Below, piece after piece: positions 50,301 to 58,107 of a DNA stretch of 64,000 nucleotides. Position 1 is the stretch's first letter; the number at the start of each line of letters is the position of its first letter. The notes beneath the pieces were generated by a model. That model was not told the DNA's origin and searched no databases. It saw only the letters and a program-made list of their open reading frames with translations. The stretch comes from Flavobacterium selenitireducens (lineage in GTDB: Bacteria; Bacteroidota; Bacteroidia; Flavobacteriales; Flavobacteriaceae). The stretch spans positions 474,840 to 538,839 of the forward strand of contig NZ_JAAVIY010000002.1 of assembly GCF_014748335.1 (NCBI RefSeq). The letters run 5' to 3'. Made by a program: the position numbers and the translations under genes.

Positions 50301-51835
50301 GTGATGCCGACGTTTTGCGAAAAGCGATGGGTAAAAAGCAAAAGGACGTTCTTGACAAAATGAAGCCGAAATTCATCGGACAGGCGTCGGAACAGAACGG
50401 GCACGATCCTAAAATCCTTGAAAAAATTTGGAAGGATTGGGAAGCGTTCGCCGAATATGCGTTCAACAAATCCCACTCGACCTGTTACGCCTGGGTCGCT
50501 TACCAAACGGCTTATCTGAAAGCAAATTATCCGGCGGAATACATGGCGGCCGTGCTTTCGAATAACATGAACGACATCAAGCAGGTTTCGTTTTTTATGG
50601 AAGAATGCAAGCGAATGGGATTGCAGGTTCTCGGGCCTTGCGTGAACGAATCGTATTACAAATTCACGGTAAACGAAGAATATGCGATCCGGTTTGGGAT
50701 GGGCGCGATCAAAGGCGTCGGAGGCGGGGCTGTGGAAACCATCGTCGATTCGCGCAAAGACGGAAAGTATAAGTCTATTTTCGATTTGTCCAAACGCATC
50801 GACTTGCGCGCCGCCAACAAAAAGGCGTTCGAAAACCTGGCGCTCGCCGGCGGATTTGACACATTTAACGACACGCACCGCGCCCAATATTTCCACAACG
50901 ATGGGGAAAACATCACGTTTTTGGAAAAGGCCATGCGCTACGGGTCGAAGTTCCAGGAAAATGAGAATTCCTCCCAGGTTTCGCTTTTTGGGGAAGCCAG
51001 CGAAGTCCAGATTGCCGAGCCGATGGTGCCGCCTTGCGAAGAATGGAGCACGATGGAGAAACTGGCGCGCGAAAAGGACGTGGTCGGAATTTACATCTCA
51101 GGACATCCGCTTGACGATTTCAGGTTTGAAATGAAATATTTCTGTTCGGCAAAGCTCGAATATCTCAAAAATCTTGAAGCTCACGTAAACAAGGTGCTCA
51201 CGTTCGCCGGAATTGTGACCAATGTGCAATATCGAACCGCCAAAAACGGCAAGGATTGGGGCATTTTCACGCTCGAAGGCTTCGACGAAAGCTATGAATT
51301 CAAAATGTTCGACGAGGAATTCCTGAAATTCAGGCATTATCTTTCCCAAAATCAATTTTTGCATTTCAAGGTCAATGTGCGCGAAGGTTGGGTCAATAAA
51401 GAAACGGGAAAGCGATCGGAACCAAGATTGCAGTTTCTCGAGGTCAAAATGCTTCAGGATGTGCTAACTTCCCAAGCCAAAAAACTCACGGTAAACCTTA
51501 ATATCAAGGACTTGAAGTCGGATTTGATCACGCATTTGAGCCATTTGTTCCAACTCAATTCAGGTACGAACCCGGTGAGCTTCGATATTGTGGAGACCGA
51601 ATCTGTAAAGCGACAGGTTTTACAGACGGTTGCTGCGGGAGCCGGTGAAGCAGATGAGCCCGACGCACTTTCGGAAGAGGAAGCCATTGAGGCGGACGTG
51701 CAGATTCCGTCAGAAGTCGAAGAGACGGTTCTTGTGACCAAACTTTCGATGTCGAGTAAAAAAGTAAAGGTCAATATTTGCACGGAACTGCTTGTGGAAC
51801 TCGAGAAATTGGACGTGAAGTTCAAATTGAATTGA
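47303..51835 (+). CDS. dnaE: DNA polymerase III alpha subunit with N-terminal proofreading exonuclease
   Basis: This 1510-residue replicative polymerase is longer than E. coli DnaE (1160) because it has a DEDDh exonuclease in front. Exonuclease residues are D6 and E8 (IFDTETTG), D105 (NVGFDVNIM) and H170/D175 (AHNATAD). The PHP domain starts with HLHNHTQFSV near 263. The polymerase palm aspartates are in MPDIDIDFDDEGRGK near 690. Finger, beta-binding and OB-fold parts follow. Fusion of proofreading to DnaE is seen in Bacteroidota. It stands alone under its own promoter element. Confidence 0.97.
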   Translation: MYLIFDTETTGLPKRWDAPISDTSNWPRAIQVAWQLHDELGNLVENQDFLIRPDGFNIPYDAERIHGISTELAMEEGISLSDALEKFNAALSRTRFIVGQNVGFDVNIMGCEFYRLGIGNKLTELPVLDTCTEVTAELLKIPGGRGGKFKLPTLTELHQYLFNTPFAEAHNATADVEATTRCFLELIRREIFTKEELGVQADYYNSFRNQNPAEIRAVGLRHVNLKNASDAIRERLRQKQEQADYGLDDIQVSADLTNAVFAHLHNHTQFSVLQSTISVPNLVSAAAKAKMPAVAMTDVGNMMGAFQFVSAVMNHNKVASAKNKEAEEKGEIPTEVEIKPIVGCEFYICEDRLDRTRKDNGYQVVLLAKNKKGYHNLAKLASIAYTEGFYYVPRIDKKAVEQYKEDLIVLSGNLYGEIPGKILNIGENQAEEALLWWKSQFGNDFYLEIMRHKQEDENRVNQTLLSFSKKHDVKVVATNNTYYVAQPDANAHDILLCVKDGEKQSTPIGRGRGYRYGLPNQEYYFKSSDEMKSLFADIPQAITNISEIIDKIEVYSLYRDVLLPKFDIPSAFIFAEDDVDGGKRGENKYLRHLTYVGAEKRYGLDGLTPDVRERLDFELATIEKTGYPGYFLIVQDFIAEARNLGVSVGPGRGSAAGSAVAYCLGITNIDPIKYDLLFERFLNPDRVSMPDIDIDFDDEGRGKVMDYVIRKYGSNQVAQIITYGKMATKSAIRDTARVLDLPLFEADRIAKLIPGMMPGKWNLARFLSENENEVKKVLRSEEFDRVKELIAMAQENSLAAETIQQAKVLEGSLRNTGIHACGVIITPDDITNFVPVTTAKDSDLYVTQFDNAVAESAGLLKMDFLGLKTLTLIKDTVKLVKYRTGIDLDPDNFPLDDAKTYELFQRGETVGIFQYESPGMQKYMKELRPTVFADLIAMNALYRPGPIAYIPGFIKRKNGEEEITYDLEACEGLLKETYGITVYQEQVMLLSQKLANFSKGDADVLRKAMGKKQKDVLDKMKPKFIGQASEQNGHDPKILEKIWKDWEAFAEYAFNKSHSTCYAWVAYQTAYLKANYPAEYMAAVLSNNMNDIKQVSFFMEECKRMGLQVLGPCVNESYYKFTVNEEYAIRFGMGAIKGVGGGAVETIVDSRKDGKYKSIFDLSKRIDLRAANKKAFENLALAGGFDTFNDTHRAQYFHNDGENITFLEKAMRYGSKFQENENSSQVSLFGEASEVQIAEPMVPPCEEWSTMEKLAREKDVVGIYISGHPLDDFRFEMKYFCSAKLEYLKNLEAHVNKVLTFAGIVTNVQYRTAKNGKDWGIFTLEGFDESYEFKMFDEEFLKFRHYLSQNQFLHFKVNVREGWVNKETGKRSEPRLQFLEVKMLQDVLTSQAKKLTVNLNIKDLKSDLITHLSHLFQLNSGTNPVSFDIVETESVKRQVLQTVAAGAGEADEPDALSEEEAIEADVQIPSEVEETVLVTKLSMSSKKVKVNICTELLVELEKLDVKFKLN

Positions 51836-52042
51836 TAGAAATCAGGTGTCGAACTCCGGACGAAAGGACTGAACTGTCCGTTTGATAACGGTATCTTTGT
51901 TAATCTCGCGAATTATCCGTCAAAAACGAAAGGGTCAACTTTACCGATATCGGCGCCAGATTCGATTCACGTAATAATTTCAGACAATTTTGGCATAACC
52001 AATTCCAATCTTATAGTGTTAAATCGTTACCTTTAAAATACC

Positions 52043-52050
52043 TACTTTTG
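52043..52050 (+). promoter_or_regulatory. Promoter element of trxA
   Basis: TACTTTTG matches TAnnTTTG, 31 bases before the ATG at 52082. The 190 bases before it hold no gene. Confidence 0.65.
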
Positions 52051-52081
52051 CAACGTAAAAATAACTTAGAAAAAAAATAGT

Positions 52082-52399
52082 ATGGCAATAGCAATCACAG
52101 ACGCTACTTTCGAGGAAGTAGTTTTGAAATCAGATAAGCCGGTAATGGTGGACTTTTGGGCAGCTTGGTGCGGACCGTGCCGAATGGTGGCGCCAATCAT
52201 CGACCAAATCAGCGAAGAGTTCGGAGACAAGGCCGTAATCGGTAAAGTCGACGTAGATGCCAACCAGGAATTCGCTGCGAAATACGGTGTGCGCAACATT
52301 CCTACCGTCTTGACTTTCAAAAATGGGGAAGTCGTTAATCGTCAGGTTGGCGTGGCTCCAAAACAAACGTATGCCGATTCATTGAACGCTGCCTTGTAA
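52082..52399 (+). CDS. trxA: Thioredoxin
   Basis: This 105-residue cytosolic oxidoreductase has the active site WAAWCGPCRM (C30 and C33), the conserved proline in RNIPTVLTFKNGE and the buried aspartate near residue 24. It reduces disulfides in partners such as ribonucleotide reductase. The length is typical. It is a single gene with its own promoter element and a strong terminator. Confidence 0.97.
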   Translation: MAIAITDATFEEVVLKSDKPVMVDFWAAWCGPCRMVAPIIDQISEEFGDKAVIGKVDVDANQEFAAKYGVRNIPTVLTFKNGEVVNRQVGVAPKQTYADSLNAAL

Positions 52400-52418
52400 G
52401 CGATTCTCTTACGATAGT

Positions 52419-52449
52419 AAAGCCCGGAGGAAACTTCGGGCTTTTTTTT
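52419..52449 (+). terminator. Terminator of trxA
   Basis: AAAGCCCGGAG pairs with CTTCGGGCTTT (one wobble) around a GAAA tetraloop, followed by eight T. Confidence 0.95.
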
Positions 52450-52575
52450 GTGGTTGTTTGCAAGGTTTAGATAGCGGATTGCAGTTCTTATATTCAAATA
52501 GGCAGTTGGTTGATTTTGGAATGGCTATGTTGGTGGAAAGCAATAGGTTCGCCCTATAATCAAAACCGAAATCTG

Positions 52576-53190
52576 ATGAAAATTAAAACAATGACCTTGC
52601 TAATTTTTGCTTTTACAATTTTTAGCTGCAGCGACGACGATGGAGAACGTCGGTCAGAACCGGTATCGGGAAGCAATCTAATCGCGATGCCAATTCCCGA
52701 TGGAGGTAATCCGATCAACAGCCCGATCGAAATTACACAGCTCATGAAAATCAAAGACCCTTCAAAAGTTACGGTCGTAGTCAATCTCGACCACACGTTT
52801 TGCGGCGATTTGGTTGTGGAACTCGTAGCGCCCAACGGAACTGCGACCGCGCTTGTCAAGCGACTGGGAGTTGCATCATCCGGGGGATTCGGCAGCGCCG
52901 CCAATTTCAGCTCCGCCAATGCATTGTCGTTCAATTCAAAAAATGAGACGGGTATAGTGTTCGAAGGGCTTGTCACAAGCGACGTCATCGCAGCGGGAGA
53001 CTACGCACCCACAGGTGGTGGCCAGGACGTTGTTCCTCAAATGGCGGTCGTCCAGCCGCTTGAACAGTTTCTCGCCAACAAAGACGTCAGCGGTCAATGG
53101 AAACTCCGCGTTCAGGATCACGGCAACGCCGATATCGGGACACTCGTAGGATGGAGGCTGGAGTTTGCCGCCGGTGCCTTAAAAGAATAA
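52576..53190 (+). CDS. Lipoprotein with a P/Homo B-type domain
   Basis: This 204-residue protein has a signal with lipobox IFSC followed by SDDDGE, a surface-export-type acidic patch. The body resembles the proprotein-convertase P domain: VVVNLDHTFCGDLVVELVAPNGT, a loop region with FSSANALSF, and DVSGQWKLRVQDHGNADIGTL with the final GWRLEF. P domains bind or stabilise partners and often accompany proteases; here no catalytic domain is attached. It is a single gene, with the ATG at 52576 giving the lipobox at the right distance. The terminal strand (WRLEFAAG) matches the fold. Confidence 0.78.
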   Translation: MKIKTMTLLIFAFTIFSCSDDDGERRSEPVSGSNLIAMPIPDGGNPINSPIEITQLMKIKDPSKVTVVVNLDHTFCGDLVVELVAPNGTATALVKRLGVASSGGFGSAANFSSANALSFNSKNETGIVFEGLVTSDVIAAGDYAPTGGGQDVVPQMAVVQPLEQFLANKDVSGQWKLRVQDHGNADIGTLVGWRLEFAAGALKE

Positions 53191-53241
53191 TTGTTAGTTT
53201 TTTTGATCTCCTGCCGGATGCGATTTTCGTTTCCGGCTTTT

Positions 53242-55215
53242 TCATTTCCGGAAAATAAGTGTAATCGTCGTACCGCGTCCCTGTTCGGAGTTTACCGCAA
53301 TGGCACAACCTATCGCCTTGCCCAGGTCGCGTATCAGGTGCATTCCCAACCCGGTCTTGATTCCCACGACTTCTTTTTCGTCGAAAAGTGCGCGGAATTG
53401 CTCTTGCGGCGCTCCGGGTCCGTTGTCGGCAATGGAAATGCAGATGTCTTCGTTTTGTACAAACGCGCGCCACTTTATCGTTCCGTTTTGCGTGTCTCCG
53501 AGCGCTTTTATAGAATTGGCGGTAAGGTTGCGCAAAATGGTTTTGAGGTAATCCGGATCGGTTTGAAGCGAAAGTTCGTTGTGTTCGAATTTGATGTCGA
53601 TATCGGCGTGGTCGAAATACGCAACGACTTCCGAAAAAAGCTGGGACAATATAACGGTGCGCGGTTTGGGGCGGAAGTTTTCCATTTGGCCCTTCGTCCA
53701 CAACAACATGTCTTCCATGGCTTCGAGCAGGTTTTCGGCAGACGCCATCGTCTTATTCTCCATGCGTTCCCGGCTTTGGTCGTCGAGTAATTCCGGACTT
53801 TCCCTTTGCAGCTTCAGGAAACTGATCAAATGGGCGACGGGCGCGCGCAAATCGTGGTTCAGGATGCTGAAGAAACGTGTTTTGACCCGGTCGGCTTCGT
53901 GCAACTCGGCATTCAGCGATTGGAGCTTGAGATTCGTTCGGCGTCGGCTGCGGCTCTGGTAGAACAGCAAACCTCCGATCGTGACCAATAAAACAATTCC
54001 GACGACCAAAAACAACTGTTCGCGTTCCCTGGCCGCAAGTGCGACTTTGTTGACCTGAAGTTGTTTGTCGCGCACTTCAATGGCGCGTTTGTCTTCGAGA
54101 TTTTTGATGGTTTGTTTGTTCTCGGAATTGAAAACGGAGTCTTTGTAAGCAGCATATTTGCGATAGAGCAGCAACGCCTGGTCGTGTTCACCCTGCAATT
54201 CCCTTACTTTGGAGAGCGCTTCGTAAATATACGCCAGGTTTTTCTTGTCGTTCAGGTGGGATGCGTATCGCAGCGAAGTTCGGTATTGGGCGTCAGCTTC
54301 TCTCCACAATTTTTGTTTTTCCGACAAATTCTTGCCTTTGGCGTCGATCAGCAACAAGTCGCCTTTCGAAAGATAGTTGAATACCAAATTGCGCTCATTT
54401 CCAGTATTCAGGCTAATTTGGAGCGCCTTTTCATTTGCGTCATGCGCTTCGTTATATCGCCCGGTTTCCCGATAAGCGTCGGACAACGCGCTCAGGTTGA
54501 TGCTCATGTTTTCAAGATCGCCCAATTCTTCATTGATCCTGATGGCCTCGATGTATTTTTGAACCGCTTTGTCGTGCTCTTTCAGGCTCATGAACGAATT
54601 TCCGAGATTTCCGAGATTGTTCGACAAATAGAGGCGGTTGCCCATGCGTTCGTTGATCTTGCGCGCCCGTTCGTAATAGGCAGCGGCTTTTCTATAGTCC
54701 TGGAGATCGTAATATACGACTCCGATATTGGACAAAATAGCCGCGACGCCTTTTTGGTCGCCAATCTTTTCCGCGAGTTGGAGCGCCTGCATGTCGTAAT
54801 CGAGCGCTTTGTCGTATTCGGTCATGTAGGTGTAGACCAATCCGATGCTTCTAAGCAATTCGCTGCGGATTTTGTCCGTCGGTCGCAACGCAAGTCCTTT
54901 CCGATAAGCCGCAAGAGCGGAATCGTAATTCGAGTCAACCGACAGATTGATGCCGATGATGCGATAGGCCGCGGCCATTCCGTCGTTCCAGTTGAGACTT
55001 TTGGCAAGTCCGACGGCTTGACGGCCATATCGCTGACCCAAAACCGGATCGGAATAACTGTAGTTGTAGCCAAGCTGGGTAAGCAACGCCACTTTCGACG
55101 TATCCGCTTTTTTATGGCGCAACTGCGTCAGCAGCGAATCGATAAGCGCCTGTCCTTCCTTTTGTGCGGAAGCCAGGGACGAAACCAATAATAAAACAAC
55201 AGTCAATAGGCGCAT
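53242..55215 (-). CDS. TPR-containing sensor histidine kinase
   Basis: This 657-residue kinase has a signal peptide (MRLLTVVLLLVSSLASAQ), then about eight tetratricopeptide repeats in the periplasm (residues 40-380; AILSNIGVVYYDLQDYRKAA, and so on). A membrane segment lies near 402-420, followed by a coiled coil and a HisKA domain with H454 in FSILNHDLRAP. The ATPase domain has NSIKALGD, IADNGPGA and KTGLGMHLIRDL. It probably senses a protein or cell-wall fragment through the TPRs. The next upstream gene is a LytTR regulator, its likely partner. Confidence 0.9.
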   Translation of the reverse strand: MRLLTVVLLLVSSLASAQKEGQALIDSLLTQLRHKKADTSKVALLTQLGYNYSYSDPVLGQRYGRQAVGLAKSLNWNDGMAAAYRIIGINLSVDSNYDSALAAYRKGLALRPTDKIRSELLRSIGLVYTYMTEYDKALDYDMQALQLAEKIGDQKGVAAILSNIGVVYYDLQDYRKAAAYYERARKINERMGNRLYLSNNLGNLGNSFMSLKEHDKAVQKYIEAIRINEELGDLENMSINLSALSDAYRETGRYNEAHDANEKALQISLNTGNERNLVFNYLSKGDLLLIDAKGKNLSEKQKLWREADAQYRTSLRYASHLNDKKNLAYIYEALSKVRELQGEHDQALLLYRKYAAYKDSVFNSENKQTIKNLEDKRAIEVRDKQLQVNKVALAAREREQLFLVVGIVLLVTIGGLLFYQSRSRRRTNLKLQSLNAELHEADRVKTRFFSILNHDLRAPVAHLISFLKLQRESPELLDDQSRERMENKTMASAENLLEAMEDMLLWTKGQMENFRPKPRTVILSQLFSEVVAYFDHADIDIKFEHNELSLQTDPDYLKTILRNLTANSIKALGDTQNGTIKWRAFVQNEDICISIADNGPGAPQEQFRALFDEKEVVGIKTGLGMHLIRDLGKAIGCAIAVNSEQGRGTTITLIFRK

Positions 55216-55243
55216 TTCGGCGTTTTTTGGTCGGGAATTTTTT

Positions 55244-55954
55244 TTAATCAGGCATAAGGTCGGAAAGGCTATCCTTGTAACTGCGGCCTAACGGAACGCT
55301 GAGGCCGCCGTGCAAAACGACTTCGTTTGGCAATATTTTTTCAACGAATTGCCGTTGCACCGCGAAACTGCGATGGATGCGCAAAAAGGAAGCAAATGTC
55401 GGCTCTTTGAGCAACGTACCCAAATTCGACAACACACAGTGTCTTTTGTGACGCGTCACGATTTTGGTATAATCCTTCAAAGCTTCGAGATACAAAATGT
55501 CGTGTAGTTTGACCTTGGTTTGCCCGTAACCTTCCTTGATGTAGATTACGTCGGCCCCAAGGCTCGATTCGAACAAACTTGCCTTTTCGCGCAATTCCAT
55601 GTAATCGTGGATACGCTGAACCGTTTGTGCAAAGCGCTCCGACTTCAGTGGCTTTACGATAAAATCAAGCGTGTCCAGCGCAAAGGTTTCGATCGCGTGT
55701 TGCGGATGCGCCGAAATGAAGATGCAAACCGGGACATTTGCTGCGGCTTGGCGGAACTCGAGGCCGTTCATGCCCGGCATGTCGATGTCGAGGAAGAGCA
55801 CGTCGAATGCTGTTGCGGAAAGTGCTGCCAACGCGTCAGATGCCGATGCGAAAACACCCGCAATCTCAAATTCAGGGAAGCGCTTCACATTTGACAGCAG
55901 ACTGAGCCTGTCAAGTTCGTCGTCGTCAAGGATAAGGCATTTAAAGCTTTTCAT
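55244..55954 (-). CDS. LytTR-family response regulator
   Basis: This 236-residue regulator has a receiver domain (acidic D10-D12, phospho-acceptor D56 in VLFLDIDMPGMNG, lysine in DFIVKPLKSERF). A LytTR DNA-binding domain starts at about 140 (IYIKEGYGQTKVKLHDILYLEALKD), with the FLRIHRSFAV motif. LytTR proteins bind direct repeats and often govern surface or virulence genes. The ATG at 55954 starts at the receiver domain, a normal length. It precedes the TPR kinase by 28 bases on the same strand. Confidence 0.9.
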   Translation of the reverse strand: MKSFKCLILDDDELDRLSLLSNVKRFPEFEIAGVFASASDALAALSATAFDVLFLDIDMPGMNGLEFRQAAANVPVCIFISAHPQHAIETFALDTLDFIVKPLKSERFAQTVQRIHDYMELREKASLFESSLGADVIYIKEGYGQTKVKLHDILYLEALKDYTKIVTRHKRHCVLSNLGTLLKEPTFASFLRIHRSFAVQRQFVEKILPNEVVLHGGLSVPLGRSYKDSLSDLMPD

Positions 55955-56159
55955 GTTGCTCGTCTTGAGCCAAATATACGCTAAAATCCCAAGCACCTTT
56001 TTGTCTATTTAAAACGTCATTCGTCTATTTGTGATTTTTTCGTTTGGCGTTGACTGTTTTATTTGTGCTATCGGATAAGGCGGGTTCCAAAACTTCTTAC
56101 CGGTATCAAAAAACGCATAGTGAATCTTAGGTTTGCCCGACGTTTCGGGTGGTTGTTAG

Positions 56160-56188
56160 AAGGTCGGTGGTGGTAGCCGGCCTTTTTT
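56160..56188 (+). terminator. Terminator-like hairpin without an obvious upstream gene
   Basis: AAGGTCGG pairs with CCGGCCTT (one wobble) around TGGTGGTAG, followed by TTTTT. Rightward-reading sequence before it (55955-56159) holds no gene, so it might end a small RNA or an antisense transcript. Confidence 0.55.
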
Positions 56189-56227
56189 AGTCCATCCTTC
56201 ATCCTTCATTATCAATTGTCCATGAAT

Positions 56228-56328
56228 GCGTTAGGGATGCAAGCAGATATCCTTTTGCCTTGCCGTTTTCTACGTCGAAGTACTTTGGGTCGTGGCAAAA
56301 GATAGCAGCGGGTCAGCCCGGCAGCGGC
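56228..56328 (+). repeat. Dispersed intergenic element, reference copy
   Basis: The order is GCGTTAGGGATGCAAGCAG, ATATCCTTTTGCC, an unrelated centre (TTGCCGTTTTCTACGTCGAA and on), GGCAAAAGATA and GCAGCGGGTCAGCCCGGCAG. It shares the outer parts with 38503-38594 but has no ACCTC hairpin in the middle. Confidence 0.85.
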
Positions 56329-56385
56329 AAACCGGAAATCAATTTTTGGCAGATGTCACGGCCGCTGCAACGCCCAAAAAAAACT

Positions 56386-56393
56386 TATCTTTG
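56386..56393 (+). promoter_or_regulatory. Promoter element of the DUF58 gene
   Basis: TATCTTTG is an exact TAnnTTTG match, only five bases before the ATG at 56399, which suggests a leaderless mRNA. Confidence 0.6.
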
Positions 56394-56398
56394 GAAGT

Positions 56399-57322
56399 AT
56401 GAAGATCGATTCACAATTAGAGAAAATCTCGAGTTTCAAGCATCTTGAACTGCTCGCCAACCAAATTGTCGAAGGCTTTATTTCGGGCATGCACAAGAGC
56501 CCGTTTCATGGTTTTTCTGCCGAATTTGCCGAACACAAAACTTATAACGCCGGTGAAAGTACCAAGCATATCGACTGGAAATTGTTCGCAAAGTCAGATC
56601 GCCTGTATACCAAACGGTATGAGGAAGAGACGAATTTGCGTTGTCATTTGATAGTGGATAATTCAAGTTCGATGCATTACCCGAAGTTGACATCGGAGCC
56701 GTTTTTTCACAACAAGATTGGGTTTTCGGTATTGGCCTCGGCCGTGCTGATGAATTTGCTCAAAAAACAGCGCGATGCCGTTGGGCTCAGCGTTTTTTCG
56801 GATGCATACGAGTATTTCGCGCCCGAAAAGGGAAGCGATCGCCACCATAGGATGTTGCTCGACAAGCTGGAAGGTTTGCTCGAAAATCCGAAAGTGCCCA
56901 AAAAAACCGACACGGTGAAATTCCTGCACGAGATCGCGGAGAAAATGCATCGGCGTTCGATGATCATCTTGTTCACGGACATGTTCCAACCGGGAGATGA
57001 GGACAAGTTGTTCAGCGCATTGCAGCATCTTAAACACGACAAACACAAAGTGGTGCTTTTTCATGTGATTGACCAAAAAACAGAGTTGGCGTTCGATTTC
57101 GACAACGCGCCCCGAAAATTCATCGACCTGGAATCTGGGGACGAGATCAATATTTTTGCCGATAATGTCAAATCTGCATATGAAAAACAGGCGGAGGAAT
57201 ATTTCAAAAAAGTGGCGATGACGTGTGCCCAGAACCGAATCAAATATGTTCCGGTAAATGTAGGTGCCGACTTCGAAAAAATAATGACGACATACCTTGT
57301 TGAGAAACAAGCGTTTGGTTGA
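56399..57322 (+). CDS. DUF58 domain protein with vWA-like metal site
   Basis: This 307-residue cytosolic protein belongs to the DUF58 family. The diagnostic pattern is FSAEFAEHKTYNAGESTKHIDWKLFAKSDRLYTKRYEEE, followed by a vWA-like metal-binding DxSxS (D87 in VDNSSSMHYP) and a second aspartate in ILFTDMF. Such proteins usually work with MoxR-type AAA ATPases and BatA-like proteins, in aerotolerance or protein assembly, but no MoxR gene is adjacent in this window, so the operon is incomplete or arranged differently. Start choice is fixed by homology to the family N-terminus. Confidence 0.9.
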   Translation: MKIDSQLEKISSFKHLELLANQIVEGFISGMHKSPFHGFSAEFAEHKTYNAGESTKHIDWKLFAKSDRLYTKRYEEETNLRCHLIVDNSSSMHYPKLTSEPFFHNKIGFSVLASAVLMNLLKKQRDAVGLSVFSDAYEYFAPEKGSDRHHRMLLDKLEGLLENPKVPKKTDTVKFLHEIAEKMHRRSMIILFTDMFQPGDEDKLFSALQHLKHDKHKVVLFHVIDQKTELAFDFDNAPRKFIDLESGDEINIFADNVKSAYEKQAEEYFKKVAMTCAQNRIKYVPVNVGADFEKIMTTYLVEKQAFG

Positions 57323-57382
57323 AAGGGTGAAAAAAAGTTTGATTTTTTTTACGGAAACGCTTGCAGAATTGAAAATGCATCC

Positions 57383-57390
57383 TATCTTTG
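57383..57390 (+). promoter_or_regulatory. Promoter element of tRNA-Asp
   Basis: TATCTTTG matches TAnnTTTG, 20 bases before the tRNA start. Confidence 0.7.
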
Positions 57391-57409
57391 CACTCGCAAT
57401 TAAGCGGAA

Positions 57410-57483
57410 GGTTTGGTAGTTCAGTTGGTTAGAATGCCGCCCTGTCACGGCGGAGGTCGCGGGTTCGAGTCCCGTCCAGACCG
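57410..57483 (+). tRNA. tRNA-Asp (anticodon GTC)
   Basis: The 74-base cloverleaf has an acceptor stem GGTTTGG/CCAGACC, a D arm with AGTTGGTTA, anticodon stem CCGCC/GGCGG with loop CTGTCAC (anticodon GTC), a five-base variable loop and a T arm GCGGG-TTCGAGT-CCCGT. The discriminator is G at 57483. The CCA end is not encoded. Confidence 0.97.
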
Positions 57484-57496
57484 CGAAAATTGGGAG

Positions 57497-57524
57497 AAGC
57501 ACTTTGGAGACAAAGTGCTTTTTT
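57497..57524 (+). terminator. Terminator of tRNA-Asp
   Basis: AAGCACTTTG and CAAAGTGCTT form a perfect 10-bp stem around GAGA, followed by six T. Confidence 0.95.
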
Positions 57525-57574
57525 GCCCAATTGAGGTTAGGAAATTTAACACTTTTCCTTTGTACCTTTAAAGC

Positions 57575-57656
57575 AGTTGTGTTGTTTCGACGCGAAAGCG
57601 TCAGGTTTAGTAGTTAGACCAATGAAAAGCTTTCCACTTTTGTGGATAGCTTTTTT
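57575..57656 (+). ncRNA. Candidate small RNA downstream of tRNA-Asp
   Basis: A near-consensus element TACCTTTA lies at 57563-57570. The following 80 bases have a GACGC-GAAA-GCGTC hairpin (57589-57602), a GGT...ACC pair (57605-57620) and a terminator in which AAAGCT..TCCAC pairs with GTGGAT.AGCTTT (11 of 12 pairs, TTTT loop), ending in a T run. No protein frame fits. Since tRNA-Asp has its own terminator, this would be a separate transcript. Confidence 0.4.
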
Positions 57657-58107
57657 GCTTTTATAAGGTTTTGGTTTTCTAGAACGTGTGCGCCCTTGGA
57701 AGGCACGGTTGGAACTTGCCGTTGATATGACCCAACAATTTCAATTTGCGTTTTGCGTTCCTCTTATCGGATAACGCCCGGATCAAACTACGCGTTTGGC
57801 GCTCTTTGCGTGCGGAAAAGGCTAGACGATGACGAATTTTTGGCAAAATTCGTTCGGGACAAGCAATGATGCCCCAAACTTCATGTTCCAATGGGTTAAC
57901 TGCAAAAATCGTTGGACGCGATAATCATCTTGCACACGACGATCAATATCGGAATGGGATTGCCCATCGGATAATTTAATCTCGCTCGGAAACCGGGCGA
58001 CAATAAATGTGTGTCCGTTCGAGAATTATTATTGTTACCAAGGCTTTCCGGAACTACAAATAAAGATGAAAAACTTGTGTCCAAACATTCACCGCCGGAA
58101 GTGTTTG
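57657..58107. other. Intergenic stretch, possible decayed sequence
   Basis: The reverse strand holds two short open frames (57679-57891 and 57896-58084) without recognised motifs, start signals or terminators. They could be remnants of an old gene. I find no promoter or RNA. Confidence 0.45.

Noticed and set aside
57679..57891. 70-codon basic reverse frame between tRNA-Asp and the M48 gene
   Set aside because: No promoter, no recognised motif and a stop-rich context; kept only as possible decayed sequence.
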